A stretch of 13,529 nt of DNA from CAYLGY01 sp964383325 (GTDB taxonomy: Bacteria; Pseudomonadota; Alphaproteobacteria; Rhizobiales; Rhizobiaceae), in the NCBI GenBank assembly GCA_964383325.1, contig CAYLGY010000072.1, forward strand, positions 1 through 13,529, given 5' to 3'. The notes under the pieces are model-generated. The model made no database searches. It was not told the DNA's origin and saw nothing but the letters and a program-made list of their open reading frames with translations. Position 1 is the stretch's first letter. Each line of letters opens with the position of its first letter. The translations under genes were made by a program, and so were the position numbers. This document shows, in pieces, positions 1 to 7,512 of the stretch.

Positions 1-53
<53 letters not shown>

Positions 54-179
54 GTGGCGGCGGACTTCTGGCATATTGCATGGCTGAGCGCAAGACGGTT
101 ACGACTTGTTGTTTCGTCGCAGTCATGACATTGCCATGGCAGTTGCGGCGGGGAACGTTCGAGGAAGGGAATCCGGTAG

Positions 180-350
180 ATGGCAAGGGAAGCGAAACGC
201 CCGGAAAAAAACCTGGATCGAAAATCGCGTCTGGCGGAGAAGCTGCGCGAGAATCTCCGGCGGCGAAAACTGCAAAGCCGGGAAAGGCGGGAAGCGCAAG
301 GAAGGTCCGAAGAGGAGTCGAATGCCGATTCGGTGGGCGGAAACAGCTGA
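180..350 (+). CDS. Small basic conserved protein upstream of murA (56 aa), function unknown
   Basis: This frame encodes a 56-residue protein rich in Arg, Lys and Glu. It has a long charged segment (about residues 3-46) likely to be helical, including the core LAEKLRENLRRRK at residues 18-30, and a short acidic/Gly-Asn tail. I recall similar short proteins with an LRENLxRRKxQxR core beside murA in alphaproteobacteria, but know no function. A good ribosome binding site (AGGAAGG, 162-168) sits 11 bases before the ATG. Two longer reading frames overlap it (from 80 and from 106), but neither has a recognisable protein or a comparable ribosome binding site. No membrane segment or signal peptide is seen; nucleic-acid or ribosome binding is possible from the charge pattern only. 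Confidence 0.75.
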   Translation: MAREAKRPEKNLDRKSRLAEKLRENLRRRKLQSRERREAQGRSEEESNADSVGGNS

Positions 351-555
351 CAGCGAAGGTGCCTGCGATGAATGCCGGCCCTGGGCCCGTCTTGCCGCAG
401 GAAAACCATTTTCTCCGCATCAGGAGTTCCGATCGAAACCCGCACCTGCTACGCATGCGGGCGCAGGGGCCAACGCTCGCGCTGACGAATTGAAACCCTC
501 CCGGGCGGGGGACTTCCCCGGCCTGGCATCACCGTGAAGAGGAAAGAGATCGCAC

Positions 556-1848
556 ATGGACCGGATTAGGATTCGCGGTGGTAACCGGCTGGTTGGCAGC
601 ATCCCGGTTTCCGGCGCCAAGAATGCTGCGCTGCCGCTGATGATCGCGTCGCTGCTGACAGATGACACGCTGACGCTGGAGAACGTGCCGCATCTGGCCG
701 ATGTCGAATTGTTGATCCGCATCCTTGGCAATCATGGCGTCGATTACACGGTGAATGGGAAGCGCGCCCGACAGGCAGAAGGCTATTCCCGCACCATTCA
801 TTTCTCGGCGCGCGAAATCGTCGATGTTGTCGCCCCCTACGAGATGGTATCGCGAATGCGAGCCAGCTTCTGGGTCATCGGGCCGCTGTTGGCCCGCTGC
901 GGCATCGCTTCCGTCTCGCTACCCGGTGGCTGCGCCATCGGAACGCGCCCGGTCGATCTCTTTATCGAGGGACTGCAGAGTCTCGGCGCCGTCATCGACA
1001 TCGATAATGGCTATGTCCATGCACGGGCGCCGACAGGCGGCCTGCGCGGCAACCGCTACCGCTTTCCGAAAGTGTCGGTCGGCGCGACCCATGTAATGAT
1101 GATGGCTGCCGCGCTCGCACGCGGAGAGACCCGGATCGAGAATGCCGCGCGCGAACCCGAGATCGTCGATCTTGCAAATTGCCTGAATGCAATGGGCGCG
1201 CGGATTGAAGGCGCCGGAACCACCACGATCGACATTGACGGCCGCGACAGCCTGCACGGCGCCGTCCATACCGTCCTTCCGGACCGGATCGAGACCGGAA
1301 CCTACGCAATTGCCGCGGCCATGACCGGTGGCGACATCCTGCTGGAGGGCGCAAGGCCAGAGCTCCTGACAACCGCGCTTGATCGCCTGGCGGAGACCGG
1401 TACGGAGGTGAGTATCGAGAATGCCGGAATCCGCATCCGGCGAAATGGCGGCCCACTCCGGCCAGTCGACATTACCACCGAACCGTTTCCCGGATTCCCG
1501 ACAGATCTGCAGGCCCAGTTCATGGCTCTGATGACACGTGCGGAAGGCCGATCGACCATCACCGAGACGATCTTCGAAAACCGCTTCATGCATGTGCAGG
1601 AACTGGCGCGTCTGGGCGCACGGATCTCGCTGGAAGGGCAGAGCGCCCATGTCGAGGGCGTCGAGCGGCTGAAAGGCGCGCCGGTGATGGCAACAGATTT
1701 GCGCGCATCGGTCTCACTCGTCATCGCCGGGCTGGCGGCGGAAGGAACGACCGAGATTCACCGCATCTATCATCTCGATCGCGGTTTCGAGCGGCTGGAG
1801 GAAAAACTGACTGCCTGCGGCGCAGCGATCGAGCGTCTCTCTCACTGA
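556..1848 (+). CDS. murA: UDP-N-acetylglucosamine 1-carboxyvinyltransferase
   Basis: MurA transfers the enolpyruvyl group of phosphoenolpyruvate to UDP-GlcNAc, the first committed step of peptidoglycan precursor synthesis, in the cytoplasm. The 430-residue protein matches the usual family length and its two-domain inside-out alpha/beta barrel. Visible motifs are the N-terminal GAKNAALPL with K22 and N23 (substrate binding) and the active-site loop PGGCAIGTRPVDL, with the catalytic cysteine at residue 126. A cysteine, not aspartate, at this place is the form associated with fosfomycin sensitivity. A purine-rich site (AGAGGAAAGA) lies about 10 bases before the ATG. The gene stands alone after a 205-base gap without other genes, so its promoter may lie within 351-555; I could not pick a convincing one. 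Identification is very secure. Confidence 0.98.
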   Translation: MDRIRIRGGNRLVGSIPVSGAKNAALPLMIASLLTDDTLTLENVPHLADVELLIRILGNHGVDYTVNGKRARQAEGYSRTIHFSAREIVDVVAPYEMVSRMRASFWVIGPLLARCGIASVSLPGGCAIGTRPVDLFIEGLQSLGAVIDIDNGYVHARAPTGGLRGNRYRFPKVSVGATHVMMMAAALARGETRIENAAREPEIVDLANCLNAMGARIEGAGTTTIDIDGRDSLHGAVHTVLPDRIETGTYAIAAAMTGGDILLEGARPELLTTALDRLAETGTEVSIENAGIRIRRNGGPLRPVDITTEPFPGFPTDLQAQFMALMTRAEGRSTITETIFENRFMHVQELARLGARISLEGQSAHVEGVERLKGAPVMATDLRASVSLVIAGLAAEGTTEIHRIYHLDRGFERLEEKLTACGAAIERLSH

Positions 1849-1912
1849 GCTTGCATTTCACGGTACGGTCTTTACCTTTGCCGCGTGCCCGCCTATCAGG
1901 GGTCGAACCAGC

Positions 1913-1918
1913 AGGTGA
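1913..1918 (+). promoter_or_regulatory. Ribosome binding site that decides the DUF2948 start
   Basis: AGGTGA lies 8 bases before the GTG at 1927. The earlier in-frame GTG codons are worse placed: the one at 1885 has no purine-rich site upstream, and the one at 1915 sits inside this motif, with only AGGGG (1898-1902) 12 bases upstream of it. Confidence 0.5.
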
Positions 1919-1926
1919 ACCGTAAC

Positions 1927-2364
1927 GTGACAGAATTTCTTCGCCTCGCGGCTCTCGACGAAGAGGATCTGAGGGTCATTTCCGCCTGCATACAGGATGC
2001 TGTCGTGCGGGTGGCCGACATCGATTTTCCAGCGGCGCCCGGGCGGCTCCTGATCGTCGTGAACCGCTTCGCCTGGGAGAAGGAAGCGGCAGGCAGCAAG
2101 GATCGGCCCGAACGCCGGCGAAGCGTACTGCAATTCGACCGGGTGCGGTCCGTTGCGCGGAACGGAATCGATCCGGCCCGGCCCGATACCGTGCTGTCGC
2201 TGCTGGCGATCACCTTCCACCCGGACGATACGCCATCGGGGACGATCGAGCTGCATTTCTCGGGCGGTCCCGGACTTCGTCTGGAAGTGGAATGCATCGA
2301 GGCTCGCCTCACCGATCTTGGCAGTGCGTGGGAAACGGAACACAGGCCGGTACACCCCGAATAG
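1927..2364 (+). CDS. DUF2948 family protein (145 aa), function unknown
   Basis: The protein matches the DUF2948 pattern as I know it: an N-terminal LRLAALDEEDLRVISACIQDA, a central LLIVVNRFAWE strand, an arginine-rich RRRSVLQFDRV stretch, VLSLLAITF, and the C-terminal signature LEVECIEARLTDLG. No catalytic residues are known for the family. It appears cytosolic, with no signal peptide or membrane segment. Family members commonly lie between murA and hisD in Alphaproteobacteria, exactly as here, with hisD starting 11 bases downstream. The start is a GTG at 1927, chosen for its ribosome binding site and because the conserved region begins right after it; GTG starts at 1915 or 1885 would add 4 or 14 residues that lie before the conserved block. 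Confidence 0.85.
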   Translation: MTEFLRLAALDEEDLRVISACIQDAVVRVADIDFPAAPGRLLIVVNRFAWEKEAAGSKDRPERRRSVLQFDRVRSVARNGIDPARPDTVLSLLAITFHPDDTPSGTIELHFSGGPGLRLEVECIEARLTDLGSAWETEHRPVHPE

Positions 2365-2375
2365 GTATGTAGACC

Positions 2376-3674
2376 ATGGTATTGCGGCTGGACGCCAGCA
2401 CATCGGAATTCGAAACGCACTTCGCGGCCTTCCTGGATCGCAAGCGCGAGAGTGCAAGCGAAGTCGACGCCCAGGCGGCGCAGATCCTTGCTGCGGTCCG
2501 CACAGGCGGTGACAAGGCGCTGGCCGAACTCACACTCCGCCTCGACCATACCGATCTTGCCCAGATCCCGATGCGCGTTGCCCCGCGGGAAATCGACGCC
2601 GCGTTCGCATCGATCAGCGAGCAACAACGTGCGGCCCTCGAACTGGCGCGTGACCGCATTGCCGCGCATCACAGGAAGCAGATGCCGCAGGATTGCCGCT
2701 ATCGGGACGAGCTTGGCGTGGAGCTTGGCTGGCAATGGAGCGCCATCGAATCGGCCGGTCTTTACGTCCCTGGGGGTACTGCGAGCTATCCAAGCTCGGT
2801 CCTGATGAATGCCGTTCCTGCCCGGGTCGCCGGGGTCGAACGCATCGTCATGGTGGTTCCGGCTCCCGGCGGCAGGCTGAATCCGCTGGTGCTGGCCGCG
2901 GCGAAACTTGCCGGCATCGAGGAAATCTATCGGATTGGCGGCGCGCAGGCGATTGCAGCACTGGCTTTCGGCACCGAGACCATCCGGCCGGTCACAAAGA
3001 TTGTCGGCCCCGGCAACGCCTGGGTAGCCGCGGCGAAGCGGCAGGTGTTCGGCACGGTCGGAATCGATATGGTCGCCGGTCCTTCCGAAGTGCTCGTTCT
3101 GGCCGACCGAAGCAACGATCCCGACTGGATCGCCGCGGACCTCCTGGCGCAAGCCGAGCATGACCGGGCGGCACAATCCGTCCTCATCACCGACGATCCC
3201 CGGTTTGCCGATTCGGTGGCCGCAGCCGTGCAACGACAACTTGACCTTCTTCCCCGCGCCGAAATCGCCCGGGCAAGCTGGGAAGATCACGGCGCCATCA
3301 TCCTGGTGCCGGATTTCGCGGCCGCGATTCCGCTCGTCAACCGCCTCGCCCCCGAGCATCTGGAACTTGCCATCGAGGAGGCGGAGGCGCTCCTGCCATC
3401 CGTGCGAAACGCCGGCGCAATCTTCATCGGACGCCATACGCCGGAAGTTATCGGCGATTATGTGGGCGGTTCCAACCACGTCCTTCCGACCTCCCGCACG
3501 GCGCGATTCTCCTCCGGCCTGTCCGTACTAGACTTCATGAAACGATCCTCCCTGCTCAAACTGGAGGCGGAACAGCTTGCCACGCTCGGTCCGGCGGCCA
3601 TCACTCTCGCAGAATCTGAAGGGCTCTCGGCACACGCGCGCTCGGTCGCGATCAGGATCAACAGGCGGACATAG
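2376..3674 (+). CDS. hisD: Histidinol dehydrogenase
   Basis: HisD oxidises L-histidinol to L-histidine in two NAD-dependent steps, ending histidine synthesis. The 432-residue length is typical. The zinc ligands known from the E. coli enzyme are all present: Q259 and H262 in AQAEHD, D361 in GDYVGG and H420 in LSAHAR. The catalytic pair E327-H328 is seen in LAPEHLE. Other family motifs are the VGPGN stretch, DMVAGPSEVLV, and GGSNHVLPTSRTARFSSGLS. The ribosome binding site before ATG 2376 is weak (TAGGT near the stop of the preceding gene), suggesting translation linked to the DUF2948 gene. No other his gene is near, as is common for hisD in Alphaproteobacteria. UPF0262 starts 6 bases after its stop. 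Confidence 0.98.
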   Translation: MVLRLDASTSEFETHFAAFLDRKRESASEVDAQAAQILAAVRTGGDKALAELTLRLDHTDLAQIPMRVAPREIDAAFASISEQQRAALELARDRIAAHHRKQMPQDCRYRDELGVELGWQWSAIESAGLYVPGGTASYPSSVLMNAVPARVAGVERIVMVVPAPGGRLNPLVLAAAKLAGIEEIYRIGGAQAIAALAFGTETIRPVTKIVGPGNAWVAAAKRQVFGTVGIDMVAGPSEVLVLADRSNDPDWIAADLLAQAEHDRAAQSVLITDDPRFADSVAAAVQRQLDLLPRAEIARASWEDHGAIILVPDFAAAIPLVNRLAPEHLELAIEEAEALLPSVRNAGAIFIGRHTPEVIGDYVGGSNHVLPTSRTARFSSGLSVLDFMKRSSLLKLEAEQLATLGPAAITLAESEGLSAHARSVAIRINRRT

Positions 3675-3680
3675 ACCGCC

Positions 3681-4163
3681 ATGAGCCGGACGAACGACAA
3701 TCATCGCCTGGTGGATGTCGTGCTCGATGAATCGATCGGCCAGTCGACGCCTGACATCGAACATGAACGAGCTGTCGCGATCTTCGATCTTGTCGAGGAA
3801 AACAGCTTCCGCCCGTGCAGGGCCGATGCAGAAGGTCCTTACCGGCTGCTGTTGTCTCTGGTCGATTCGCGACTTGTATTCCAGGTGCAACAGGTCGACG
3901 GAAGCGACGTGATTACCCACATCCTGTCGCTCTCCCCGTTCCGCCGGATCGTGAAAGATTATTTCATGGTCTGCGAAAGCTATTACGAAGCAATCCGCAC
4001 CGCCTCTCCGAGCCAGATCGAGGCCATCGACATGGGCCGGCGCGGCCTGCACAATGAAGGCTCCCAGACGCTGCAACAAAGACTGGCGGGCAAGATCGAG
4101 ATCGATTTCGACACGGCACGGCGGCTGTTCACCCTTGTATGCGTCCTCCATTGGCGCCGGTAG
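3681..4163 (+). CDS. UPF0262 family protein (160 aa), function unknown
   Basis: The sequence matches UPF0262 throughout: DIEHERAVAIFDLVEENSF, THILSLSPFRRIVKDYF, CESYYEAIRTASPSQIEAI, DMGRRGLHNEGS and the ending FDTARRLFTLVCVLHWR. The length of 160 residues is usual. The family is found mainly in Alphaproteobacteria and has no known biochemical activity. The many invariant charged and aromatic residues suggest a binding or catalytic role, but that is inference. No membrane segment is present. The start lies only 6 bases after the hisD stop, so both are very likely on one transcript. The phosphatase-like gene follows with at most a few bases between them. Confidence 0.95.
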   Translation: MSRTNDNHRLVDVVLDESIGQSTPDIEHERAVAIFDLVEENSFRPCRADAEGPYRLLLSLVDSRLVFQVQQVDGSDVITHILSLSPFRRIVKDYFMVCESYYEAIRTASPSQIEAIDMGRRGLHNEGSQTLQQRLAGKIEIDFDTARRLFTLVCVLHWRR

Positions 4164-4168
4164 CCGCA

Positions 4169-4624
4169 ATGAGAAACACCGCGGACACCTCCCCGGCCCG
4201 GTTGCCTGGCTCGATCCTGTTCCTGTGCGGCATGAACGCGATCCGCTCACCGATCGCGTCTGTGCTCGCCCGCAGGATCCTGCCGCCGGGAATCTTCATC
4301 GCATCTGCCGGCGTGCGGCGGGGTGAGCGGGACCCGTTTGTGGATGCCGTTCTGGAGGAACAGGGACTGACACTGGGAATGCATCGGCCACAGACTCTCG
4401 AGGATCTTTCCGACAGCTATTTCGATCTCATCATCACGCTCGCCCCCGAGGCCCATCATGCCGCGCTGGAGCTAACCCGTTCCGCCGCCATCGAGGTGGA
4501 GTACTGGCCGACCGCCGACCCGACCATCGTCACCGGCACGCGGCAGCAGATTCTCGAAGCCTATCGCGAAACCCGGGACCGCCTGGAACAGGCCATTCGC
4601 GCAAGGTTTTCCGTCGGGACCTGA
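4169..4624 (+). CDS. Low-molecular-weight phosphatase family protein (LMW-PTP / arsenate reductase-like fold)
   Basis: The protein has the phosphate-binding loop CX5RS of low-molecular-weight protein tyrosine phosphatases: ILFLCGMNAIRS, with C20 as nucleophile, R26 and S27. The general-acid aspartate is expected in the DP motif near the C terminus, seen as D117-P118 in YWPTADPT. Thus all key residues of the fold are kept, at about 151 residues, a normal length. Substrate is unknown: tyrosine phosphatase, small-molecule phosphatase or arsenate reductase are all possible. I chose ATG 4169, 5 bases after the UPF0262 stop; an ATG at 4139 in frame would overlap the upstream gene by 25 bases and add 10 residues that do not resemble the family. 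The ribosome binding site is poor for both. Confidence 0.85.
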   Translation: MRNTADTSPARLPGSILFLCGMNAIRSPIASVLARRILPPGIFIASAGVRRGERDPFVDAVLEEQGLTLGMHRPQTLEDLSDSYFDLIITLAPEAHHAALELTRSAAIEVEYWPTADPTIVTGTRQQILEAYRETRDRLEQAIRARFSVGT

Positions 4625-4634
4625 GCATCAGGTT
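4618..4634 (+). terminator. Weak hairpin at the stop codon of the phosphatase gene
   Basis: ACCTGA (4619-4624) and TCAGGT (4628-4633) can pair over a 3-base loop, and are followed by two more T residues. The stem contains the TGA stop codon. The T run is too short for a strong intrinsic terminator; it may be attenuating or without function. Confidence 0.2.
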
Positions 4635-4658
4635 TGCAGCTCGCAACGGAGAACCGGG

Positions 4659-4685
4659 ATGACAATCCTCTCCGGGCGGCGATAG
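4659..4685 (+). other. Possible 8-codon leader peptide upstream of the transporter gene
   Basis: An ATG at 4659 preceded by CGGAGA (4647-4652, 6 bases away) opens a frame MTILSGRR that stops at TAG 4683-4685. The same arrangement of AACGGAGA, CCGG and ATGA recurs at the start of the transporter gene (4723-4741), so this may be a small leader reading frame or only a duplicated initiation region. The peptide has no run of one amino acid that would suggest classical attenuation. Confidence 0.2.
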
Positions 4686-4737
4686 GATGGTCCAGGACGC
4701 CGGCGTTGCTTGCCGGGGATGAAACGGAGATAGCCGG

Positions 4738-6255
4738 ATGAATGACGCAATGGTGGAGCGAGGCGAGAGCGGCCCCGGCGAGCGTCTTGCCTATGTCGCC
4801 TTTCTCCTGTTCCTGCTTTTCCCGGCGAGCGGCCTGTTGCAGAAGGCGGGGGTTCCGGCCGGCCTGCTGTCCGGTGCGGCACTGGTGCTGCTCATCGGGG
4901 CGACGATCCTGCCTGCCGCCTTTGCCTATGCTCCAGGGTTCATCGGCTTTGCCAAGCCCAATCGCAGGGTATCGATGCTGCTCTCCATCTGGCAGCCGGC
5001 AGCCGCAATGCTGCCTGCCGGTATTGCCATCGCCTCCCTGTCACCGCCAGGCGGGCGAGGTGCCGCAATTGCCGGCGCCGCCTTGTTGCTCGCACTGGTG
5101 CTGTCCCGATTCCTGCGGCGGGTTCAAGGCGGGATCCCTCATCCCGCGGAGGTTACATCTTTCCTGGAGGCACGTGGCGGTTCGCGCAAGCTTGCCCAGG
5201 CGCTCTGCCTGATCGTTGCCCTGCCGCCGCTCGGAATTCTCTGTGGCCAGATCGCGGCGTTTGGCTATCTGGCGGAACTGCAACTAGGCTGGAATGCCGG
5301 ACAAGGGATCGCGCTGTGCCTGGCCCTCGCAATATTGCAGGTGTGGATATCGGGGGCGACAGGAATCCTGACCGGCGGCGCGAGCCTGTTCATCGCCGTC
5401 CTCGCAACATCTTTGCTGATCTGGATTCATCCCGACCAGACAGTCGCTACGCTGCCTGCGGCACTTCAGTCATCTCCGGAGATGGCCCAGCTTGCCCTTC
5501 CCTTCCTGCCGCTGGCGGAACTGCCTGAAGGTCAGGCCGCAACTGCAGCGTTGCTGATTGCCGGCGCCGCCGGGCTGGCGGTCCTGCCGATCTTCTCGCT
5601 GGAATCGCATGGCCGGGAACAGCCGGTCCGACGCGATGCGCAAAGCCTTCTCGTCACGCTCGCTTTGCTGGTGGTGCTCGGTTGGCTGTTTCGCACGCTG
5701 ATCCTGGCTGGCGGCGAGCCCGCGTCCGGTTTCGCCATGACCGGGCAGGACGGGAGCAATCCGGGCATGATTTCGCGCATTCTTCCCCTGATCCTTCTGG
5801 CCGGACTTGCCGTCTCCGCCGCCGTTCCCCTGCTCTCGCTGGCGTTACTGGCAAGCGGCCAGCTGAAGCCGAACCGGCGCGGATTTCTCCCGGGCCGGCA
5901 ATTGGCGCTGGCCCGTGCCAGCATCCCTGCAACTGCGCTCCTCGCCGGTTGGCTTTGCCTGCATTTCGAACCCTGGATAGCGCTGGCAACGCAACTTGCC
6001 GTGATCGTCGCGGCCGCTGCCGCACTTCCAGTCATGCTTGCGTTCCTCATCCGCCCGCCCGGGGCCCCGGCTGCCTGGATCGCCATGATTGCAGGCGCCG
6101 TCCCTGCTGGCGGCCTGTATCTTGCCCATCATCTCGAGATATATCGGCTCACATACCCCTTCTCCGGTGCGGCCCTGTCCGGAATGCTCGTGACCCTGAT
6201 TGCACTCGGCACCGCATTTCTGTTGCAGACACATAAGGCAGGTAAAGGAAACTGA
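4738..6255 (+). CDS. Polytopic membrane transporter, probably a divergent sodium:solute symporter (SSS-like)
   Basis: The 505-residue protein has about 13 hydrophobic segments (around residues 16-34, 41-62, 80-100, 107-125, 150-175, 186-204, 209-228, 264-284, 300-320, 343-368, 388-408, 412-435, 445-462, 475-497) and no signal peptide. The segment around residues 137-170 (VTSFLEARGGSRKLAQAL and onward) resembles the region of SSS transporters such as ActP with an ARxGS motif followed by a membrane helix, and the overall layout fits. The usual GR-x-VPP/NGLA motif before the third helix is not recognisable, so the assignment is tentative and the substrate unknown. GGAGA 8 bases before ATG 4738 supports the start. 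The stop lies 2 bases before kynU, so transport of kynurenine, tryptophan or a product is a guess from context. Confidence 0.6.
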   Translation: MNDAMVERGESGPGERLAYVAFLLFLLFPASGLLQKAGVPAGLLSGAALVLLIGATILPAAFAYAPGFIGFAKPNRRVSMLLSIWQPAAAMLPAGIAIASLSPPGGRGAAIAGAALLLALVLSRFLRRVQGGIPHPAEVTSFLEARGGSRKLAQALCLIVALPPLGILCGQIAAFGYLAELQLGWNAGQGIALCLALAILQVWISGATGILTGGASLFIAVLATSLLIWIHPDQTVATLPAALQSSPEMAQLALPFLPLAELPEGQAATAALLIAGAAGLAVLPIFSLESHGREQPVRRDAQSLLVTLALLVVLGWLFRTLILAGGEPASGFAMTGQDGSNPGMISRILPLILLAGLAVSAAVPLLSLALLASGQLKPNRRGFLPGRQLALARASIPATALLAGWLCLHFEPWIALATQLAVIVAAAAALPVMLAFLIRPPGAPAAWIAMIAGAVPAGGLYLAHHLEIYRLTYPFSGAALSGMLVTLIALGTAFLLQTHKAGKGN

Positions 6256-6257
6256 TC

Positions 6258-7499
6258 ATGCTGCAAGCCTTGCGCGCACAAGCCGAACAGCTGGACCTTG
6301 AAGATGAGCTGTCTCCGTACCGGGCACGGTTTCAATTGCCAGCGGAGACCGTCTATCTTTGCGGCAACTCCCTTGGTGCCGCGCCCGCCGGGATCGAGCA
6401 GCGCATCTCCCGGACGGTCACGCAGGAATGGGCCAGCGGTCTGGTTGGGAGCTGGAACAGCGCCGGCTGGATCGAATTGCCCCGGATCGCTGCACGCCGC
6501 CTGGCGCCGCTGATCGGCGCGGATGCCGAATGCATCGCGGTGACCGATTCCACTTCCGTCAATCTGTTCAAGGTATTGTCCGCCGCGCTGGGGCTCGATC
6601 CACGGCGACGGCGCATCGTGTCCGAGCGCGACAATTTCCCAACCGATCTCTACATTGCGGGAGGTCTGATCGATCTCCTGGGCAGGCGGCACGAACTGAT
6701 CCTCGTCGAGGATCCGGAGGAGATTCCGGCCGCAATCGGGGATTCCGGCGGCATTCTCATGCTGAGCCATGTGAACTACCGCACGGGGCGCATGCTGGAC
6801 ATGAAGGGCCTCACGCAACTGGCGCATGAGCGCGGGGCGCTCGTAATATGGGATCTTGCCCATTCTGCCGGCGCGGTCGAGCTGGACCTTGCCGCCTGCA
6901 ATGCCGATTTCGCCGTAGGCTGCGGATACAAATATCTGAATGGCGGCCCGGGCGCGCCGGCCTTTCTCTATTGCGCCCCGCACCATCTCGACAGGGCAAG
7001 ACAACCCCTGTCCGGCTGGTTCTCCCACCGGGAGCCCTTTGCATTCGATCCAGACTATACCGCCGCCGAAGGCATCCGGCGCTTCCATACGGGCACGCCG
7101 CCCGTCCTGTCGCTGACGGCATTTGCCGAAGCGCTGGAAGTCTGGCGCGACGTGGACATGGCTGCAATTCGGCGCAAGTCGAACGCGCTGACCGGCCTGT
7201 TCATCGAAGCCGTGGAGAAGCTTTGTCCCGACCTGACGCTGGTCACGCCGCGCGACCCGGACATGCGCGGCAGCCAGGTCTGCCTCTCGGTTCCGGCCGG
7301 TGGACTTGCCATCATGCGCGCGCTGATTGCCCTTGGCGTCGTCGGCGACTTCCGCGCGCCCGACATTCTCCGCTTCGGCTTCGCCCCGCTCTACAATCGC
7401 TTCGCAGATGCGATCCGTGCTGCGGAAATGCTCGCGAGAGTCCTGGACGAGAAAATCTGGGAGCGTGAGGAGTTTCAGGGCAAACCAGCCGTTACCTGA
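6258..7499 (+). CDS. kynU: Kynureninase
   Basis: Kynureninase is a pyridoxal-phosphate enzyme that splits L-kynurenine into anthranilate and L-alanine (and 3-hydroxykynurenine likewise). The 413-residue length is usual. Family motifs in order: YLCGNSLG, SWNSAGWIELP, TDSTSVNLFK, FPTDLY, HVNYRTG, WDLAHSAGA with D199 and H202 that contact the cofactor, GCGYKYLNGGPGAP with Y224 and the Schiff-base lysine K225, GWFSH, FHTGTPPVLSL and GDFRAPDILRFGFAPLYNRF. These positions are offset by two from the Pseudomonas fluorescens enzyme as I recall it. AAAGGA lies 8 bases before the ATG and overlaps the end of the transporter gene, so expression is probably coupled. No tryptophan dioxygenase or formamidase gene is in the window, so the source of kynurenine is not shown. 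Confidence 0.96.
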   Translation: MLQALRAQAEQLDLEDELSPYRARFQLPAETVYLCGNSLGAAPAGIEQRISRTVTQEWASGLVGSWNSAGWIELPRIAARRLAPLIGADAECIAVTDSTSVNLFKVLSAALGLDPRRRRIVSERDNFPTDLYIAGGLIDLLGRRHELILVEDPEEIPAAIGDSGGILMLSHVNYRTGRMLDMKGLTQLAHERGALVIWDLAHSAGAVELDLAACNADFAVGCGYKYLNGGPGAPAFLYCAPHHLDRARQPLSGWFSHREPFAFDPDYTAAEGIRRFHTGTPPVLSLTAFAEALEVWRDVDMAAIRRKSNALTGLFIEAVEKLCPDLTLVTPRDPDMRGSQVCLSVPAGGLAIMRALIALGVVGDFRAPDILRFGFAPLYNRFADAIRAAEMLARVLDEKIWEREEFQGKPAVT

Positions 7500-7512
7500 A
7501 ACAGGCTTGAGT

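Noticed and set aside
73..104. Possible promoters between tRNA-Thr and the small gene (ATATTG on the - strand reading CAATAT; TTGCAT at 76-81 on the + strand)
   Set aside because: Each has one acceptable box, but the partner box at the right distance is poor, so neither was listed as a promoter.
506..520. CGGGG/CCCCG hairpin before murA
   Set aside because: Only five pairs with a 5-base loop, no T run, and expected by chance at this GC content. It is not enough to call a terminator or riboswitch.
80..537. Two long overlapping + strand frames (80-493 and 106-537) and a - strand frame (44-445) upstream of murA
   Set aside because: They have no recognisable protein pattern, overlap the better-supported 56-residue gene at 180-350 or the tRNA, and have no convincing ribosome binding site. 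They look like frames kept open by high GC content.
1896..3479. Long - strand frame of 527 codons opposite DUF2948 and hisD
   Set aside because: It lies wholly antisense to two strongly supported genes, and the translation is low-complexity with no known motif. The same holds for the 814-codon frame at 6129-8573, the 717-codon frame at 8570-10723 and the 593-codon frame at 10546-12327.
4634..4666. TTGCAG ... GACAAT as a promoter for the transporter gene
   Set aside because: The two boxes are 21 bases apart, too far for a normal sigma-70 type promoter.
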